From an uncultured Clostridia bacterium (GTDB lineage: Bacteria > Bacillota > Clostridia > Oscillospirales > Acutalibacteraceae), in contig CANPVE010000004.1 of the NCBI GenBank assembly GCA_947581635.1, forward strand, positions 124,001 through 188,000: DNA of 64,000 bases. The letters run 5' to 3'. Both the position numbers and the translations under genes were made by a program. How positions within the stretch are numbered: the stretch's first letter is position 1; each line of letters opens with the position of its first letter. This document shows positions 18,820 through 25,992 of this stretch, piece by piece. Under the pieces are notes generated by a model. That model ran no database searches and was not told the origin of the DNA. It saw only the letters and a program-made list of their open reading frames with translations.

Positions 18820-18917
18820 ATCTTCCTCCTTGAGATTTTATAATGCAGTAAAAATATTTTATGCTGTCGTTTGTTTTTAACTGATTGTCTCGCCGATAAT
18901 CAAAAACAAGCTATTGT

Positions 18918-18968
18918 ATTATATCATACTTTTCTATTGAGTAAATGACGTAAAATTGTAATTTACGT
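18918..18968 (-). promoter_or_regulatory. extended -10 promoter of mnmA with upstream dyad
   Basis: On the minus strand TGATATAAT forms an extended -10 (TATAAT at 18923-18918) with no good -35. Just upstream is the dyad ACGTAAA-N7-TTTACGT (18948-18968), a candidate binding site for an unknown regulator. Confidence 0.4.
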
Positions 18969-19103
18969 AAATCAATTTTTAATAATAATACCGGACGGGT
19001 ACATTTACAAACTTAACATTGTGTTGTTTTTCTGACCAAAAACGCCCGATTTTCGTTTGATTTCGGTTTTTTGATTAATTTTCGTTATTTTGCCAAAACT
19101 ATC

Positions 19104-19132
19104 TTGACAACTGCAAAAGACGGCGTTATAAT
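19104..19132 (+). promoter_or_regulatory. consensus sigma-A promoter of the peroxidase remnant/OhrR operon
   Basis: TTGACA (19104-19109), 17-bp spacer and TATAAT (19127-19132), a perfect match. It stands about 70 nt before the peroxidase remnant and presumably drives TSCPD, flavodoxin and OhrR genes. Confidence 0.85.
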
Positions 19133-19202
19133 TAAGGAAAAAATTTGATTGAGCTAAACTAAATTTTTTAAAATTAAATATTACAGGGGTATTTTTAAAT
19201 GT

Positions 19203-19367
19203 CTGTTGTATACCTATCTTAAATCTCAAAAAGGAGGCGTTCTAGGCAGCAAAATAGAGTGGAATTTCACTAAATTCCTTGTCGACCGCGAAGGAAATGT
19301 GATAGATCGTTTTGCTTCAACAGTGACGCCTCAAAGCATAGAAGATAAAATAAAGGAGCTGTTATAA
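19203..19367 (+). pseudogene. glutathione peroxidase, C-terminal remnant
   Basis: 55 codons ending TAA encode [23 protein letters not shown] and a terminal helix, unmistakably the last third of the glutathione/thiol peroxidase family, including the conserved WNFTKF. The N-terminal two thirds with the catalytic Cys (or Sec) are absent; the frame has no ATG and similarity stops around 19203, only 70 bp from a perfect promoter. A deletion that kept promoter and 3' end is the simplest reading. The stop codon still overlaps the next ATG as TAATG, showing that the downstream gene was coupled to it. A peroxidase partner fits the OhrR regulator in the same operon. Confidence 0.85.
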
Positions 19368-19639
19368 TGGAATACAAATTCACACCTCAGAATGTATGCC
19401 CTATTGAGATTACGTTTGACATAGACGACGATGTTATTACGAACATCAGATTTATGGGCGGCTGCAATGGCAATCTCAAAGCGATATCCAAGCTGATAGA
19501 CGGCTGGACCGTTGATCAAATTGAGGAAAAATTGCGGGGCAATATCTGCGGCAGACGTCCCACATCATGTGCGGACCAGCTTGCAGTAGCTGTAAGACAG
19601 GCATATAACGAGACGCACGACGAGAAGGCAGGTGATTGA
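19367..19639 (+). CDS. TSCPD domain protein (TIGR03905-like)
   Basis: A 90-residue protein related to the C-terminal TSCPD domain of class II ribonucleotide reductases. It shows the short beta-rich start EYKFTPQNVCPIEITFDI, the central FMGGCNGNLKAISKLIDGW and the ending GRRPTSCADQLAVAV that defines the TSCPD signature. Three conserved cysteines (in NVCP, GGCNG and TSCAD) suggest metal or redox chemistry, but the function is unknown. AAGGAG lies 8 nt upstream of ATG, inside the peroxidase remnant. It overlaps the flavodoxin gene by 8 nt, so both are co-translated. Confidence 0.88.
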   Translation: MEYKFTPQNVCPIEITFDIDDDVITNIRFMGGCNGNLKAISKLIDGWTVDQIEEKLRGNICGRRPTSCADQLAVAVRQAYNETHDEKAGD

Positions 19640-20057
19640 TACGAACAAAGCGGTCAGATACTTCTCGCGTTCGGGAAATACCAAGAAGCTCGCGGATTCT
19701 GTTGCCAGCGCCATGGGAACGAGCGCAGAGAGCATTGACGTTTTTCTCGACGGGCCGGTCGATATCCTTTTTCTGGGCAGTTCAGTGTATGCGGGCGGAT
19801 TCGATCCCACAATCAAAACATTTATTGAAAATAACGCCGACAAAATCGGAATTATAGCGTTGTTCGGATCGTCTGCATCTGGAAGCTCGAATCTTAAAAA
19901 GATATCAGAGCTTGCCAGGCAAAACGGAATTGACGTATTCCCCGAGGCGTTCACCTGTCCTGGACACTTCTTGTTTTTGCACAAGAAACGCCCAAATTCG
20001 TCTGACCTTGAAGGCGTCGCAGAATTCGCGAGAAATGTTATAAACGCCAAAAGGTAA
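19632..20057 (+). CDS. flavodoxin-like protein
   Basis: A 141-residue FMN-binding electron carrier. The phosphate-binding loop is FSRSGNTKKLADSVA (residues 11-25), followed by ILFLGSSVYAGGFDP near 46-60 and ALFGSSASGSSNLKK near 77-91, which contact the isoalloxazine ring. The order matches Pfam flavodoxin families used as small redox proteins. GTG 19632 is the only start consistent with the conserved N-terminus; AAGG lies 3-6 nt upstream, inside the preceding gene. It could supply electrons to the former peroxidase or to a methionine sulphoxide or disulphide system. It is followed after 28 nt by the OhrR gene. Confidence 0.88.
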   Translation: MIDTNKAVRYFSRSGNTKKLADSVASAMGTSAESIDVFLDGPVDILFLGSSVYAGGFDPTIKTFIENNADKIGIIALFGSSASGSSNLKKISELARQNGIDVFPEAFTCPGHFLFLHKKRPNSSDLEGVAEFARNVINAKR

Positions 20058-20085
20058 GTAAACTTTGAGTACAGGTGACGTGCCA

Positions 20086-20532
20086 ATGCAAAATTCAAAC
20101 CAATCCAAGTACGACGCGCTAAGGCTTGAAAATCAGCTGTGTTTCCCTCTCTACGCCGCAGCACGCGAAGTGGTGAAGCAGTATCATCCATATCTGGACA
20201 AGCTGAGCCTCACCTACACTCAATATGTAACAATGATGGTGCTTTGGGAACAGCGGCAAATCAGCGTTAAGGAGCTTGGGCACAGGCTATGTCTCGACAG
20301 CGGCACATTAACTCCGGTGCTAAAAAGCCTTGAGTCAAAGGGCTTTATAACGCGCCGCCGCTCCGCCGAGGACGAGCGCGTGCTTATAGCCGAATTGACC
20401 GACAACGGAGAACAACTTAAAGAGCGCGCTGTATCCGTGCCGCACAAGGTGGCGCGCTGTATCAAACTGGAGCCTGATGAGACGCTCGAGCTTTACCGAT
20501 TGCTCTACAAGTTAATAGACGGCATGAAATAA
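20086..20532 (+). CDS. OhrR-type MarR-family organic-hydroperoxide sensor
   Basis: A 148-residue winged-helix repressor. The segment LENQLCFPLYAAAREVVK places a single reactive cysteine (Cys19) in the exact context of the peroxide-sensing Cys15 of OhrR, followed by the LDLTYTQY-type motif (LSLTYTQYVTMMVLWE). The wing region shows VKELGHRLCLDSGTLTPVLKSLESKG and the DER signature. ATG 20086 is preferred (AGGTG 8 nt upstream); a TTG at 20065 is possible. In this family oxidation of the cysteine releases DNA and induces ohr or peroxidase genes. Here the likely target, the glutathione peroxidase, is truncated in the same operon. Confidence 0.92.
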   Translation: MQNSNQSKYDALRLENQLCFPLYAAAREVVKQYHPYLDKLSLTYTQYVTMMVLWEQRQISVKELGHRLCLDSGTLTPVLKSLESKGFITRRRSAEDERVLIAELTDNGEQLKERAVSVPHKVARCIKLEPDETLELYRLLYKLIDGMK

Positions 20533-20537
20533 TAAGT

Positions 20538-20591
20538 AAAAGAGCCTGAGACGGACGGTTCAAACCGACCAAATCTCCAGGCTCTTTCTTT
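20538..20591. terminator. bidirectional terminator between OhrR and VOC genes
   Basis: AAAAGAGCCTG (20538-20548) pairs with CAGGCTCTTT (20578-20587) around a hairpin-capable interior, with T/A-rich flanks on both sides. Confidence 0.75.
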
Positions 20592-20592
20592 G

Positions 20593-21042
20593 TTAAAAAT
20601 CGTTATCACACGGCGTATAATTCCCCGTTACTTCGATGATATTGCCGTCCGGATCATCGAACTGAAAGAAATAATACGGGTTGACATGGCACACATACTT
20701 TATACCGGTGACATTCCCTGAGACGCCCAGATTTTTAATGCGCTCATATTCGGCGCGCAGATCCTCGTCCCAAAAATTCAGCACGAATTTATGAGTATTC
20801 GGTGCGAGTGCCATTGCCACCATATCGTCGAAATAATCAGAATAATCCCCTTTACGCTCCACCTTGTCAGGATTATCCGCGTCAAAGAATCCGTTCATCA
20901 GCGCAATGCAGTGACCCTCAAAATTAAAAATTGCGAATCGGTCGGTATTGCGTGCGGTAACAGGAATTTGCAGAACTTTTTCGTAGAAACGTATCGATTT
21001 TTCAAAATTACTGACAACAAGATAGATTGAATCTAAATGCAA
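20593..21042 (-). CDS. VOC/glyoxalase superfamily protein
   Basis: A 149-residue vicinal-oxygen-chelate protein with two beta-alpha-beta-beta-beta units. His2 (MHLDSIYLVVSNFEKSIRFYEKV) and the ending QFDDPDGNIIEVTG place one His and one Glu at the classic metal positions, and the middle CIALMN and KFVLNFW strands complete the fold. The substrate cannot be predicted. The start is TTG 21042 with AGGAG 8 nt upstream. It begins 18 nt after the stop of the self-cleaving repressor and so belongs to that repressor's transcript, which would make it part of the same regulon. Confidence 0.85.
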   Translation of the reverse strand: MHLDSIYLVVSNFEKSIRFYEKVLQIPVTARNTDRFAIFNFEGHCIALMNGFFDADNPDKVERKGDYSDYFDDMVAMALAPNTHKFVLNFWDEDLRAEYERIKNLGVSGNVTGIKYVCHVNPYYFFQFDDPDGNIIEVTGNYTPCDNDF

Positions 21043-21060
21043 ACCCTCTTCTCCTTTTGA

Positions 21061-21657
21061 TCAGAAATAGCTCACAAAGCCAACCGCTTTTCCCAGAATC
21101 TTGACAGAGTTAAGTTCCTCGTTTCTATATACCAGAGGCGGATATGAGCTGTTCTCAGGCATCAGTGTAATTGTGTTGTTGTCGTACTTGTAAACACGCT
21201 TCAGGGTAGCTTCATCACCTATAAGTACAGCCGCAATCTCACCGTTTTCACAGTCGGGCTGCATACGGATAAACACAATATCGCCGTCACAGATTCGGGC
21301 GTTTATCATACTGTCCCCCTTACACCTGAGAGCAAAATTTGCATTGCACCCTATTGGCGCGGCTACATAATCCTCAATGTTTTCCTCGGCCATAATCGGC
21401 AGTCCGCAGGCAATGCTGCCCAGGAGCGGGACCATTGTGTCGCCGCCGTCACTGAAACGCTCCCACCCCATCAGCTCAATGGGGTTGATCTTGAGAATTT
21501 CCGCGAGCGGTTCTATGATGGATATCGGCAGTTTTTCTATGTCGTGGCTCTCGTATCTGTAAAGCGTGGCGCGTGATACACCCAATTCCTCAGCCACATC
21601 GGTTACGTTAAGTCCCAGTTTCATACGACGATGCTTTATTCTGTCGTTTACATTCAT
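21061..21657 (-). CDS. XRE-type repressor with S24/LexA self-cleavage domain
   Basis: A 198-residue repressor. Residues 7-60 are a lambda-type helix-turn-helix (LGLNVTDVAEELGVSRATLYRYES), not the winged HTH of canonical LexA. Residues 80-198 are a peptidase S24 domain with cleavage site AC84-G85 (SIACGLP), nucleophile Ser116 in KGDSM and Lys153 in EATLKRV. The spacing almost equals that of E. coli LexA (G85, S119, K156). The family inactivates itself when RecA filaments form on damaged DNA. A promoter with TTTCGCGAAA in its spacer lies upstream, indicating autorepression. A small membrane protein is divergent and a VOC protein follows in the operon. No phage genes surround it. Confidence 0.92.
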   Translation of the reverse strand: MNVNDRIKHRRMKLGLNVTDVAEELGVSRATLYRYESHDIEKLPISIIEPLAEILKINPIELMGWERFSDGGDTMVPLLGSIACGLPIMAEENIEDYVAAPIGCNANFALRCKGDSMINARICDGDIVFIRMQPDCENGEIAAVLIGDEATLKRVYKYDNNTITLMPENSSYPPLVYRNEELNSVKILGKAVGFVSYF

Positions 21658-21760
21658 TTTTAAATTACCGTCCTTTTGTTAATATTTAGATTAGTTACAT
21701 TAATGAGATTAAAGCGATTATACTAAAATGAATTTTATGCACATCTATGTGTCGAGAATA

Positions 21761-21789
21761 ATTATAACATAACTTTCGCGAAAATGCAA
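21761..21789 (-). promoter_or_regulatory. promoter of the S24 repressor with CGCGAAA operator in spacer
   Basis: TTGCAT (21789-21784), 17-bp spacer, TATAAT (21766-21761). The spacer begins with the perfect palindrome TTTCGCGAAA (21774-21783), so a bound repressor would block polymerase. Confidence 0.8.
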
Positions 21790-21826
21790 CCCCTAAAAGA
21801 CAAATTAAAAAGTATTTTTCTCACAA

Positions 21827-21869
21827 TCGCGAAAGTACTATTGACAAACCAAATTTAGTATGATATATT
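21827..21869 (+). promoter_or_regulatory. divergent promoter with second CGCGAAAG operator
   Basis: TCGCGAAAGT (21827-21836) repeats the core of the first operator and ends four bases before TTGACA (21841-21846); a 17-bp spacer leads to TATATT (21864-21869). It drives the small membrane protein gene. Confidence 0.8.
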
Positions 21870-21996
21870 ATACACGTAAGTAGCATAAACGCGACTGAAG
21901 AAAAGTCTGCAATGCTGCTTGATGATAAATCGCGATTTATCTTCTGATTTGATTATCACGCGCATCTCATTTTATAGAATGAAAAGGGTTGTTATA

Positions 21997-22269
21997 ATGA
22001 AGAAGATAACAAATAAAAATCATGTAACATTTATTCCAAGGGCAAAATACATTGTATTCAGCGCCATGAAGACCGCACTTGCCACCGCAGCCATTATGCT
22101 GGTAATGAAATGGATAGGCAACTTGCTGGAAATAGTGAGCAATCACATCAGCGTTGGCGCGGGAATGTTCGTTATATTTGCGGCGGCCTGTTTCTTTATT
22201 TATATGGACAGCAAAAATTCAATAGAGCAAGAGGATAAAAATAAAAAAATATACGTTAATAATCGCTAA
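21997..22269 (+). CDS. small two-TM membrane protein under S24-repressor control
   Basis: A 90-residue protein not recognised as a known family. It has a basic N-terminus (MKKITNKNHVTFIPRAK), a first hydrophobic segment at about 18-37, a second at 52-70 (VGAGMFVIFAAACFFIYM) and a charged C-terminal tail ending NKKIYVNNR. ATG 21997 is chosen because AAAAGGG lies 8 nt upstream; the frame is open to 21919 but without an SD. Its promoter carries the same CGCGAAAG operator as the divergent self-cleaving repressor. Small membrane proteins in this position (YneA next to lexA in Bacillus, SidA in Caulobacter) inhibit cell division during DNA damage; a similar role is inference. Confidence 0.75.
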   Translation: MKKITNKNHVTFIPRAKYIVFSAMKTALATAAIMLVMKWIGNLLEIVSNHISVGAGMFVIFAAACFFIYMDSKNSIEQEDKNKKIYVNNR

Positions 22270-22281
22270 GCCGCACAACAA

Positions 22282-22326
22282 ATATGCCCGCAAGCCTTAA
22301 CCTTAAGGTACGGCTCACGGGCATAT
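22282..22326. terminator. terminator between small membrane protein and GH13 gene
   Basis: ATATGCCCG (22282-22290) pairs with CGGGCATAT (22318-22326), with an inner ACCTTAAGGT dyad, followed by AGCTTTTATT. It lies between two convergent genes. Confidence 0.7.
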
Positions 22327-22334
22327 AGCTTTTA

Positions 22335-24149
22335 TTATGAATAAAGATCAGTGGACGTGACCAAATCGGTGGGCGTCACCAAATCACTTGGTGTAACCAA
22401 ATCGCTTGGAGATACATACGGCACAGTGGTGGTGGTGACAAAGGTGGAGTTCACCTTATCGGAACATCTGAGAATCACAGTAGTCTTTGGCGGGAGTGTC
22501 AGCTTGCCGTCAACATAAACCATAGGCACGGCGTTTGCCCTGACCTCGGGAGTCTCATACTCAAGGTCGTCAATGTACGCCCTGCGTTCTTCATATTCCA
22601 CATAATCATCTGCGACAGCAAATCCTCCGATTTCGCTGTATCGCTCGTAACCGGCAGACTTCAAATCCACAACTCTGGGACTTGCCGCAAGATTGTGGAG
22701 TACCATCACGGACGAGTTGTTATAGGCACAGGTATATGCCGACACATTGTAAGAATCTATATCGCACGAGGAAACAACTTGCGCGCGCTGGATCTCGGGG
22801 TTTTTATTCTTAATATTTATCAGCTTCTTGTAATGGTTGAGCAGCGAATCAGGCTGCTCAAGCTGCTCGTAGACACCATAATATGGACTTCCAACGTGCT
22901 TGGAACCCTTTGGCGGAACTATATCCATGCCGTTCTCGTCAACAGACCACATTATTGGAAGGCGCTTTTCACTGTCGTTAATCCAACCCTCGGTCATGCC
23001 TATCTCTTCGCCGTAGTAGATAAAACAATTGCCCGGAAGCATCATGTAGAGGCTTGCCGCTAACTTGCGATCCGAAGAGTCTTCAATGTAGGTGGCGCTG
23101 CGCACAGTGTCATGATTTGAAAGAAACGGCGCGTCAATTGCGTTTATATTCATATTTCGCATTGTGATATTCCAATTCTCAAGGCGTTTGGAAAGCATGC
23201 TGCCATTCTTATCCTGGGTCACGTTGTTAAGCAACCCGCCGTAAGGGCCGACGAACGAGCAGTCAAAATTGAACAGGCTGTCAATGCCGCTCTTATAATA
23301 GCGGCTGATGATGTAGGAATCCGACCAAACTTCGCCCACAAGATAAAAATCGGGATTTATTGATTTACAGTAGTCCACGACAAATTTCAAAAATTCAACA
23401 CTCTTGTTGAGATTGCCTGTAAAGTACGATGTACAGGCATCCAGACGATAGCCGTCAATGCCCTTGTCTATCCAAAATTTCAATATATCCTTGAGTTCGC
23501 TGATAACTTCGGGGTTTTTGAGGTTGAGATCGGGCATATCAACTGAAAAACGGCCTTCGTAATAATAGCCCTCCTCGTTGCCTTCAACAGGTCTGTAGCC
23601 CTCGTCAATTTCACCTTCCTCATCGAGTTCCGGCTCCTGCGTAAAGTTGTAATAATCAATATATTTGCTTTCGACGCCGCTGTTGAGAGCTTCCACAGCC
23701 TGCTTAAACCACGGGTGCTCTATGGATGTATGGTTGACTACCATGTCGAGGATAACGCGTATCCCACGCTCATGAAATTCTTTGAGCATTTGGTCGAAAT
23801 CCTGCATAGTGCCGTAGGTAGGGTCAATTTCCATGTAATTGGTGACGTCGTATTTATGCTCGGAGGGAGATGTGAATATTGGCATCAGCCACACTGCGTC
23901 AATGCCGAGCGACATGGAATCGTCCTCGCCCTCCCTGGCGTGAAGGTAATCCATTTTTGATATAAGTCCCTGTAAATCGCCTATGCCGTCGCCGTTAGAG
24001 TCACTGAACGAGCGAACATATATCTCGTAGAAATTGCTGTAGTTGTCGTCCGGTTTATCACTATCCGACGACTTACTGCCGCTGCACGAAGCAAGTGATG
24101 AAACAAGAATGCTCAACGAAATAAGGGTACATATAACTTTTTTTAACAT
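22335..24149 (-). CDS. GH13 alpha-amylase-family lipoprotein
   Basis: An extracytoplasmic alpha-glucan hydrolase of about 604 residues. A lipoprotein signal (MLKKVICTLISLSIL, lipobox LASC) is followed by a Ser/Asp-rich spacer and a GH13 barrel starting FYEIYVRSFSDSNGDGIGDL. Conserved regions are DMVVNHTS, GIDGYRLDA (nucleophile Asp), LVGEVWSD (acid/base Glu) and FLSNHDTVR (transition-state Asp), so catalysis appears intact. ATG 24149 is chosen because AGAGG is 9 nt upstream and the promoter -10 at 24196-24201 excludes the upstream ATG. The C-terminus ends in a Ser/Thr-rich tandem repeat encoded by 18-bp units. Specificity (starch, pullulan or malto-oligosaccharides) is not resolvable. Confidence 0.93.
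   Translation of the reverse strand: MLKKVICTLISLSILVSSLASCSGSKSSDSDKPDDNYSNFYEIYVRSFSDSNGDGIGDLQGLISKMDYLHAREGEDDSMSLGIDAVWLMPIFTSPSEHKYDVTNYMEIDPTYGTMQDFDQMLKEFHERGIRVILDMVVNHTSIEHPWFKQAVEALNSGVESKYIDYYNFTQEPELDEEGEIDEGYRPVEGNEEGYYYEGRFSVDMPDLNLKNPEVISELKDILKFWIDKGIDGYRLDACTSYFTGNLNKSVEFLKFVVDYCKSINPDFYLVGEVWSDSYIISRYYKSGIDSLFNFDCSFVGPYGGLLNNVTQDKNGSMLSKRLENWNITMRNMNINAIDAPFLSNHDTVRSATYIEDSSDRKLAASLYMMLPGNCFIYYGEEIGMTEGWINDSEKRLPIMWSVDENGMDIVPPKGSKHVGSPYYGVYEQLEQPDSLLNHYKKLINIKNKNPEIQRAQVVSSCDIDSYNVSAYTCAYNNSSVMVLHNLAASPRVVDLKSAGYERYSEIGGFAVADDYVEYEERRAYIDDLEYETPEVRANAVPMVYVDGKLTLPPKTTVILRCSDKVNSTFVTTTTVPYVSPSDLVTPSDLVTPTDLVTSTDLYS
22353..22415 (-). repeat. tandem 18-bp repeat in the GH13 gene
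   Basis: About 3.5 copies of an 18-bp unit (22353-22370, 22371-22388, 22389-22406, partial to 22415) encode SDLVTP-type hexapeptides at the protein C-terminus. Confidence 0.85.
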
Positions 24150-24195
24150 ATCGCCATACCTCTCACACTTCAAATATTCATGTTTATTTAACATA

Positions 24196-24224
24196 ATTAT
24201 ATAATTGATACGCTAGAATGTCAA
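24196..24224 (-). promoter_or_regulatory. sigma-A promoter of the GH13 gene
   Basis: TTGACA (24224-24219), 17-bp spacer, TATAAT (24201-24196) on the minus strand, about 45 nt before the chosen start. Confidence 0.85.
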
Positions 24225-24297
24225 TTAAAAGTTTCAAAATTGTATAAACATATATATCGAATTTTTCCTGACAGTAAAAATTGGAGTTTGAGACAAT

Positions 24298-25128
24298 ATG
24301 GATTCAAAATGTAAATTCAGCCTTCACGGCAGAAATGTGATAATAACAGGTGCGTCGGGCGGACTTGGAAGGGAAATAACGCTGCGGCTGTTAAATAAAT
24401 ACGGATGCAGGGTTCTGGGAGTAGGGCGCAATGAGGAAAAACTGCGGAGACTGAGCGATGAGCTTGGAGGGCTTTCAGACAGATTTGAATATCAGGTTTT
24501 TGATGTGTCCGATCCGGAGGGCTGGAGACAGTTGGCTGAATATGTAATCAAAGGTGGATTTGAAGCCGACGTATTGATAAATGACGCGGGTATTCTGCCG
24601 CCGTTTGCGCGTTTTGGCAAATACACCTGCGAAGAAATCGACAGCGCCATACGCGTAAATTTATACTCCGTCGTATATTCCCTGTATGAATTTGTGCCGA
24701 TTTTCTCCAAAAAGCCAAACACGGCAATAATCAATATATCCAGTTTGGACGCGCTCTGTCCACTGGCGGGCACTTCATTATACTCGGCGTGTAAAGCGGG
24801 AGTACGTGTGCTTTCGGAGGCAATGCGCGAAGAGTATCGGGGAAAAATTTACATACCGGCGGTCTGTCCCGGTTTCATACGCACGGGTATCATGAAAAAT
24901 CAGCGTCGCGCGGTAAGCCCTCTCGTAAATTTCGTGAGTATGCCCGCAGAGAAAGCGGCCAAGCTAATATTGCGGCGATTAAATTGGGGCTGGAGCAGGA
25001 TTGTAATAGGGGCGGACGCACATTTTATGTCCACAGCATATAGGATTGCTCCGGTGATATCGCTGAGATTTTTTAACCGGATCTTCAAGGCGTCAAAAAT
25101 GGAGTTGTTTCGTGATATTTATGAATAG
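24298..25128 (+). CDS. short-chain dehydrogenase/reductase
   Basis: A 276-residue NAD(P)-dependent oxidoreductase of the classical SDR family. The cofactor loop TGASGGLG is at 18-25, NDAG near 95 (a variant of NNAG), the catalytic Ser in IINISSLDA near 148, and the YSACK catalytic Tyr/Lys pair near 161-165; PGFIRTG follows. The last 50 residues (SRIVIGADAHFMSTAYRIAP) form a weakly hydrophobic tail seen in lipid-linked SDRs. GGAG lies 11 nt from ATG. It is transcribed alone and divergently from the GH13 gene, and ends at a strong terminator. The substrate is unknown. Confidence 0.9.
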   Translation: MDSKCKFSLHGRNVIITGASGGLGREITLRLLNKYGCRVLGVGRNEEKLRRLSDELGGLSDRFEYQVFDVSDPEGWRQLAEYVIKGGFEADVLINDAGILPPFARFGKYTCEEIDSAIRVNLYSVVYSLYEFVPIFSKKPNTAIINISSLDALCPLAGTSLYSACKAGVRVLSEAMREEYRGKIYIPAVCPGFIRTGIMKNQRRAVSPLVNFVSMPAEKAAKLILRRLNWGWSRIVIGADAHFMSTAYRIAPVISLRFFNRIFKASKMELFRDIYE

Positions 25129-25138
25129 CACACAAAAA

Positions 25139-25189
25139 ACAGAGCTGTGAGGGATTCTGAAAAACGAACCCTTCGCAGCTCTGTCTTTT
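25139..25189 (+). terminator. terminator of the SDR gene
   Basis: ACAGAGCTG (25139-25147) pairs with CAGCTCTGT (25176-25184), extended by further pairs, then CTTTTC. Confidence 0.8.
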
Positions 25190-25238
25190 CATATCAACTT
25201 GTGACAACATCAGGTTAAATCTTAAATTAACCCAAGTA

Positions 25239-25496
25239 TTACAGTCTCACCACGTCAAATCTCAACAGACTTTTAACCGCAATGTACCTCCCGTCCGACA
25301 AGGCATACTTACCGGAACAGCACGCACATTGGACAAGCGGAAGAACCACATCTCCGCCCGCCCTGTCCATAAACTTTATACCTATGGCCATTTCGTGCAG
25401 ATTCTCACGGCAACAGCGCGGCAGACATTCCTTTCTCAAGGCTTGACGGTGAAGGACATAGCCGCTCTGCCTGAAATGCTCATTCATACCCGCCAT
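25239..25496 (-). CDS. small cysteine-containing protein, function unknown
   Basis: An 85-residue frame that overlaps the end of the preceding membrane-protein gene by 17 nt in a coupled arrangement; CAGG lies 10 nt before ATG 25496, and another ATG follows at 25487. The sequence shows a helical, basic start, a CLPRCCREN cluster, a hydrophobic DVVLPLVQCACC segment, and the beta-like ending GRYIAVKSLLRFDVVRL, which looks like coding rather than chance. I do not recognise a family. It could be a real translationally coupled partner or a spurious frame. Confidence 0.45.
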   Translation of the reverse strand: MAGMNEHFRQSGYVLHRQALRKECLPRCCRENLHEMAIGIKFMDRAGGDVVLPLVQCACCSGKYALSDGRYIAVKSLLRFDVVRL

Positions 25497-25977
25497 AACA
25501 ATTTAACCTGTCCTTTAATTCAAGATAAACGGCGTAAAGTTCTGTATTCTCAAAGCCGATGATCCCCTGAGTCAGTTCTTCCGAGAAAAGTCTGTATGAT
25601 TTAAAAGGCAGCTTTATCACCAGTATATACCCGTTTCCAATAGCGTCATTCGTCAGGGTATCGCGCGTATAATACACATTCTTTACGTCCTTGCAGTCAA
25701 ATATCACCGACCTGCCGCCGAATGTCAGTTTCACTTTACCACTGTCGCTGAATTGTGCTACACCATCTGAATTCTGAGATTTGTCTTTCTTGTTCACAAA
25801 AACAACACCGCAGATCAAAAACGCCGCAGGTATTCCTATCGTGATAAATAAATTATCGCCAAAATTGCGGGCTATGGCTGATGAAACTATCCATCCTGCC
25901 AAAAACAGAAGTATGCAGATAATTATACCGAAAATTTCGTAATCTCTATTTTTGCATTTGAATGTGATTTTTTTCAA
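25480..25977 (-). CDS. membrane protein with probable PH-like (bPH) domain, function unknown
   Basis: A 165-residue protein with two adjacent hydrophobic segments at about 16-35 and 43-62 (ITIGIPAAFLICGVVFV), then a soluble beta-rich part with VKLTFGGRSVIFDCKDVKNVYYTRDT and GYILVIKLPFKSYRLFSEEL. The pattern, two TM helices followed by beta strands, resembles bacterial PH-domain proteins, but I cannot assign a family with confidence. It lies 15 nt downstream of the GH2 gene on the same strand, so they may share a transcript. Confidence 0.65.
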   Translation of the reverse strand: MKKITFKCKNRDYEIFGIIICILLFLAGWIVSSAIARNFGDNLFITIGIPAAFLICGVVFVNKKDKSQNSDGVAQFSDSGKVKLTFGGRSVIFDCKDVKNVYYTRDTLTNDAIGNGYILVIKLPFKSYRLFSEELTQGIIGFENTELYAVYLELKDRLNCYGGYE

Positions 25978-25992
25978 TTCAATTCACCCGCA

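Noticed and set aside
21061..22269. Prophage fragment
   Set aside because: The S24 repressor could come from a phage, but no integrase, structural, lysis or replication genes or attachment repeats are seen around it.
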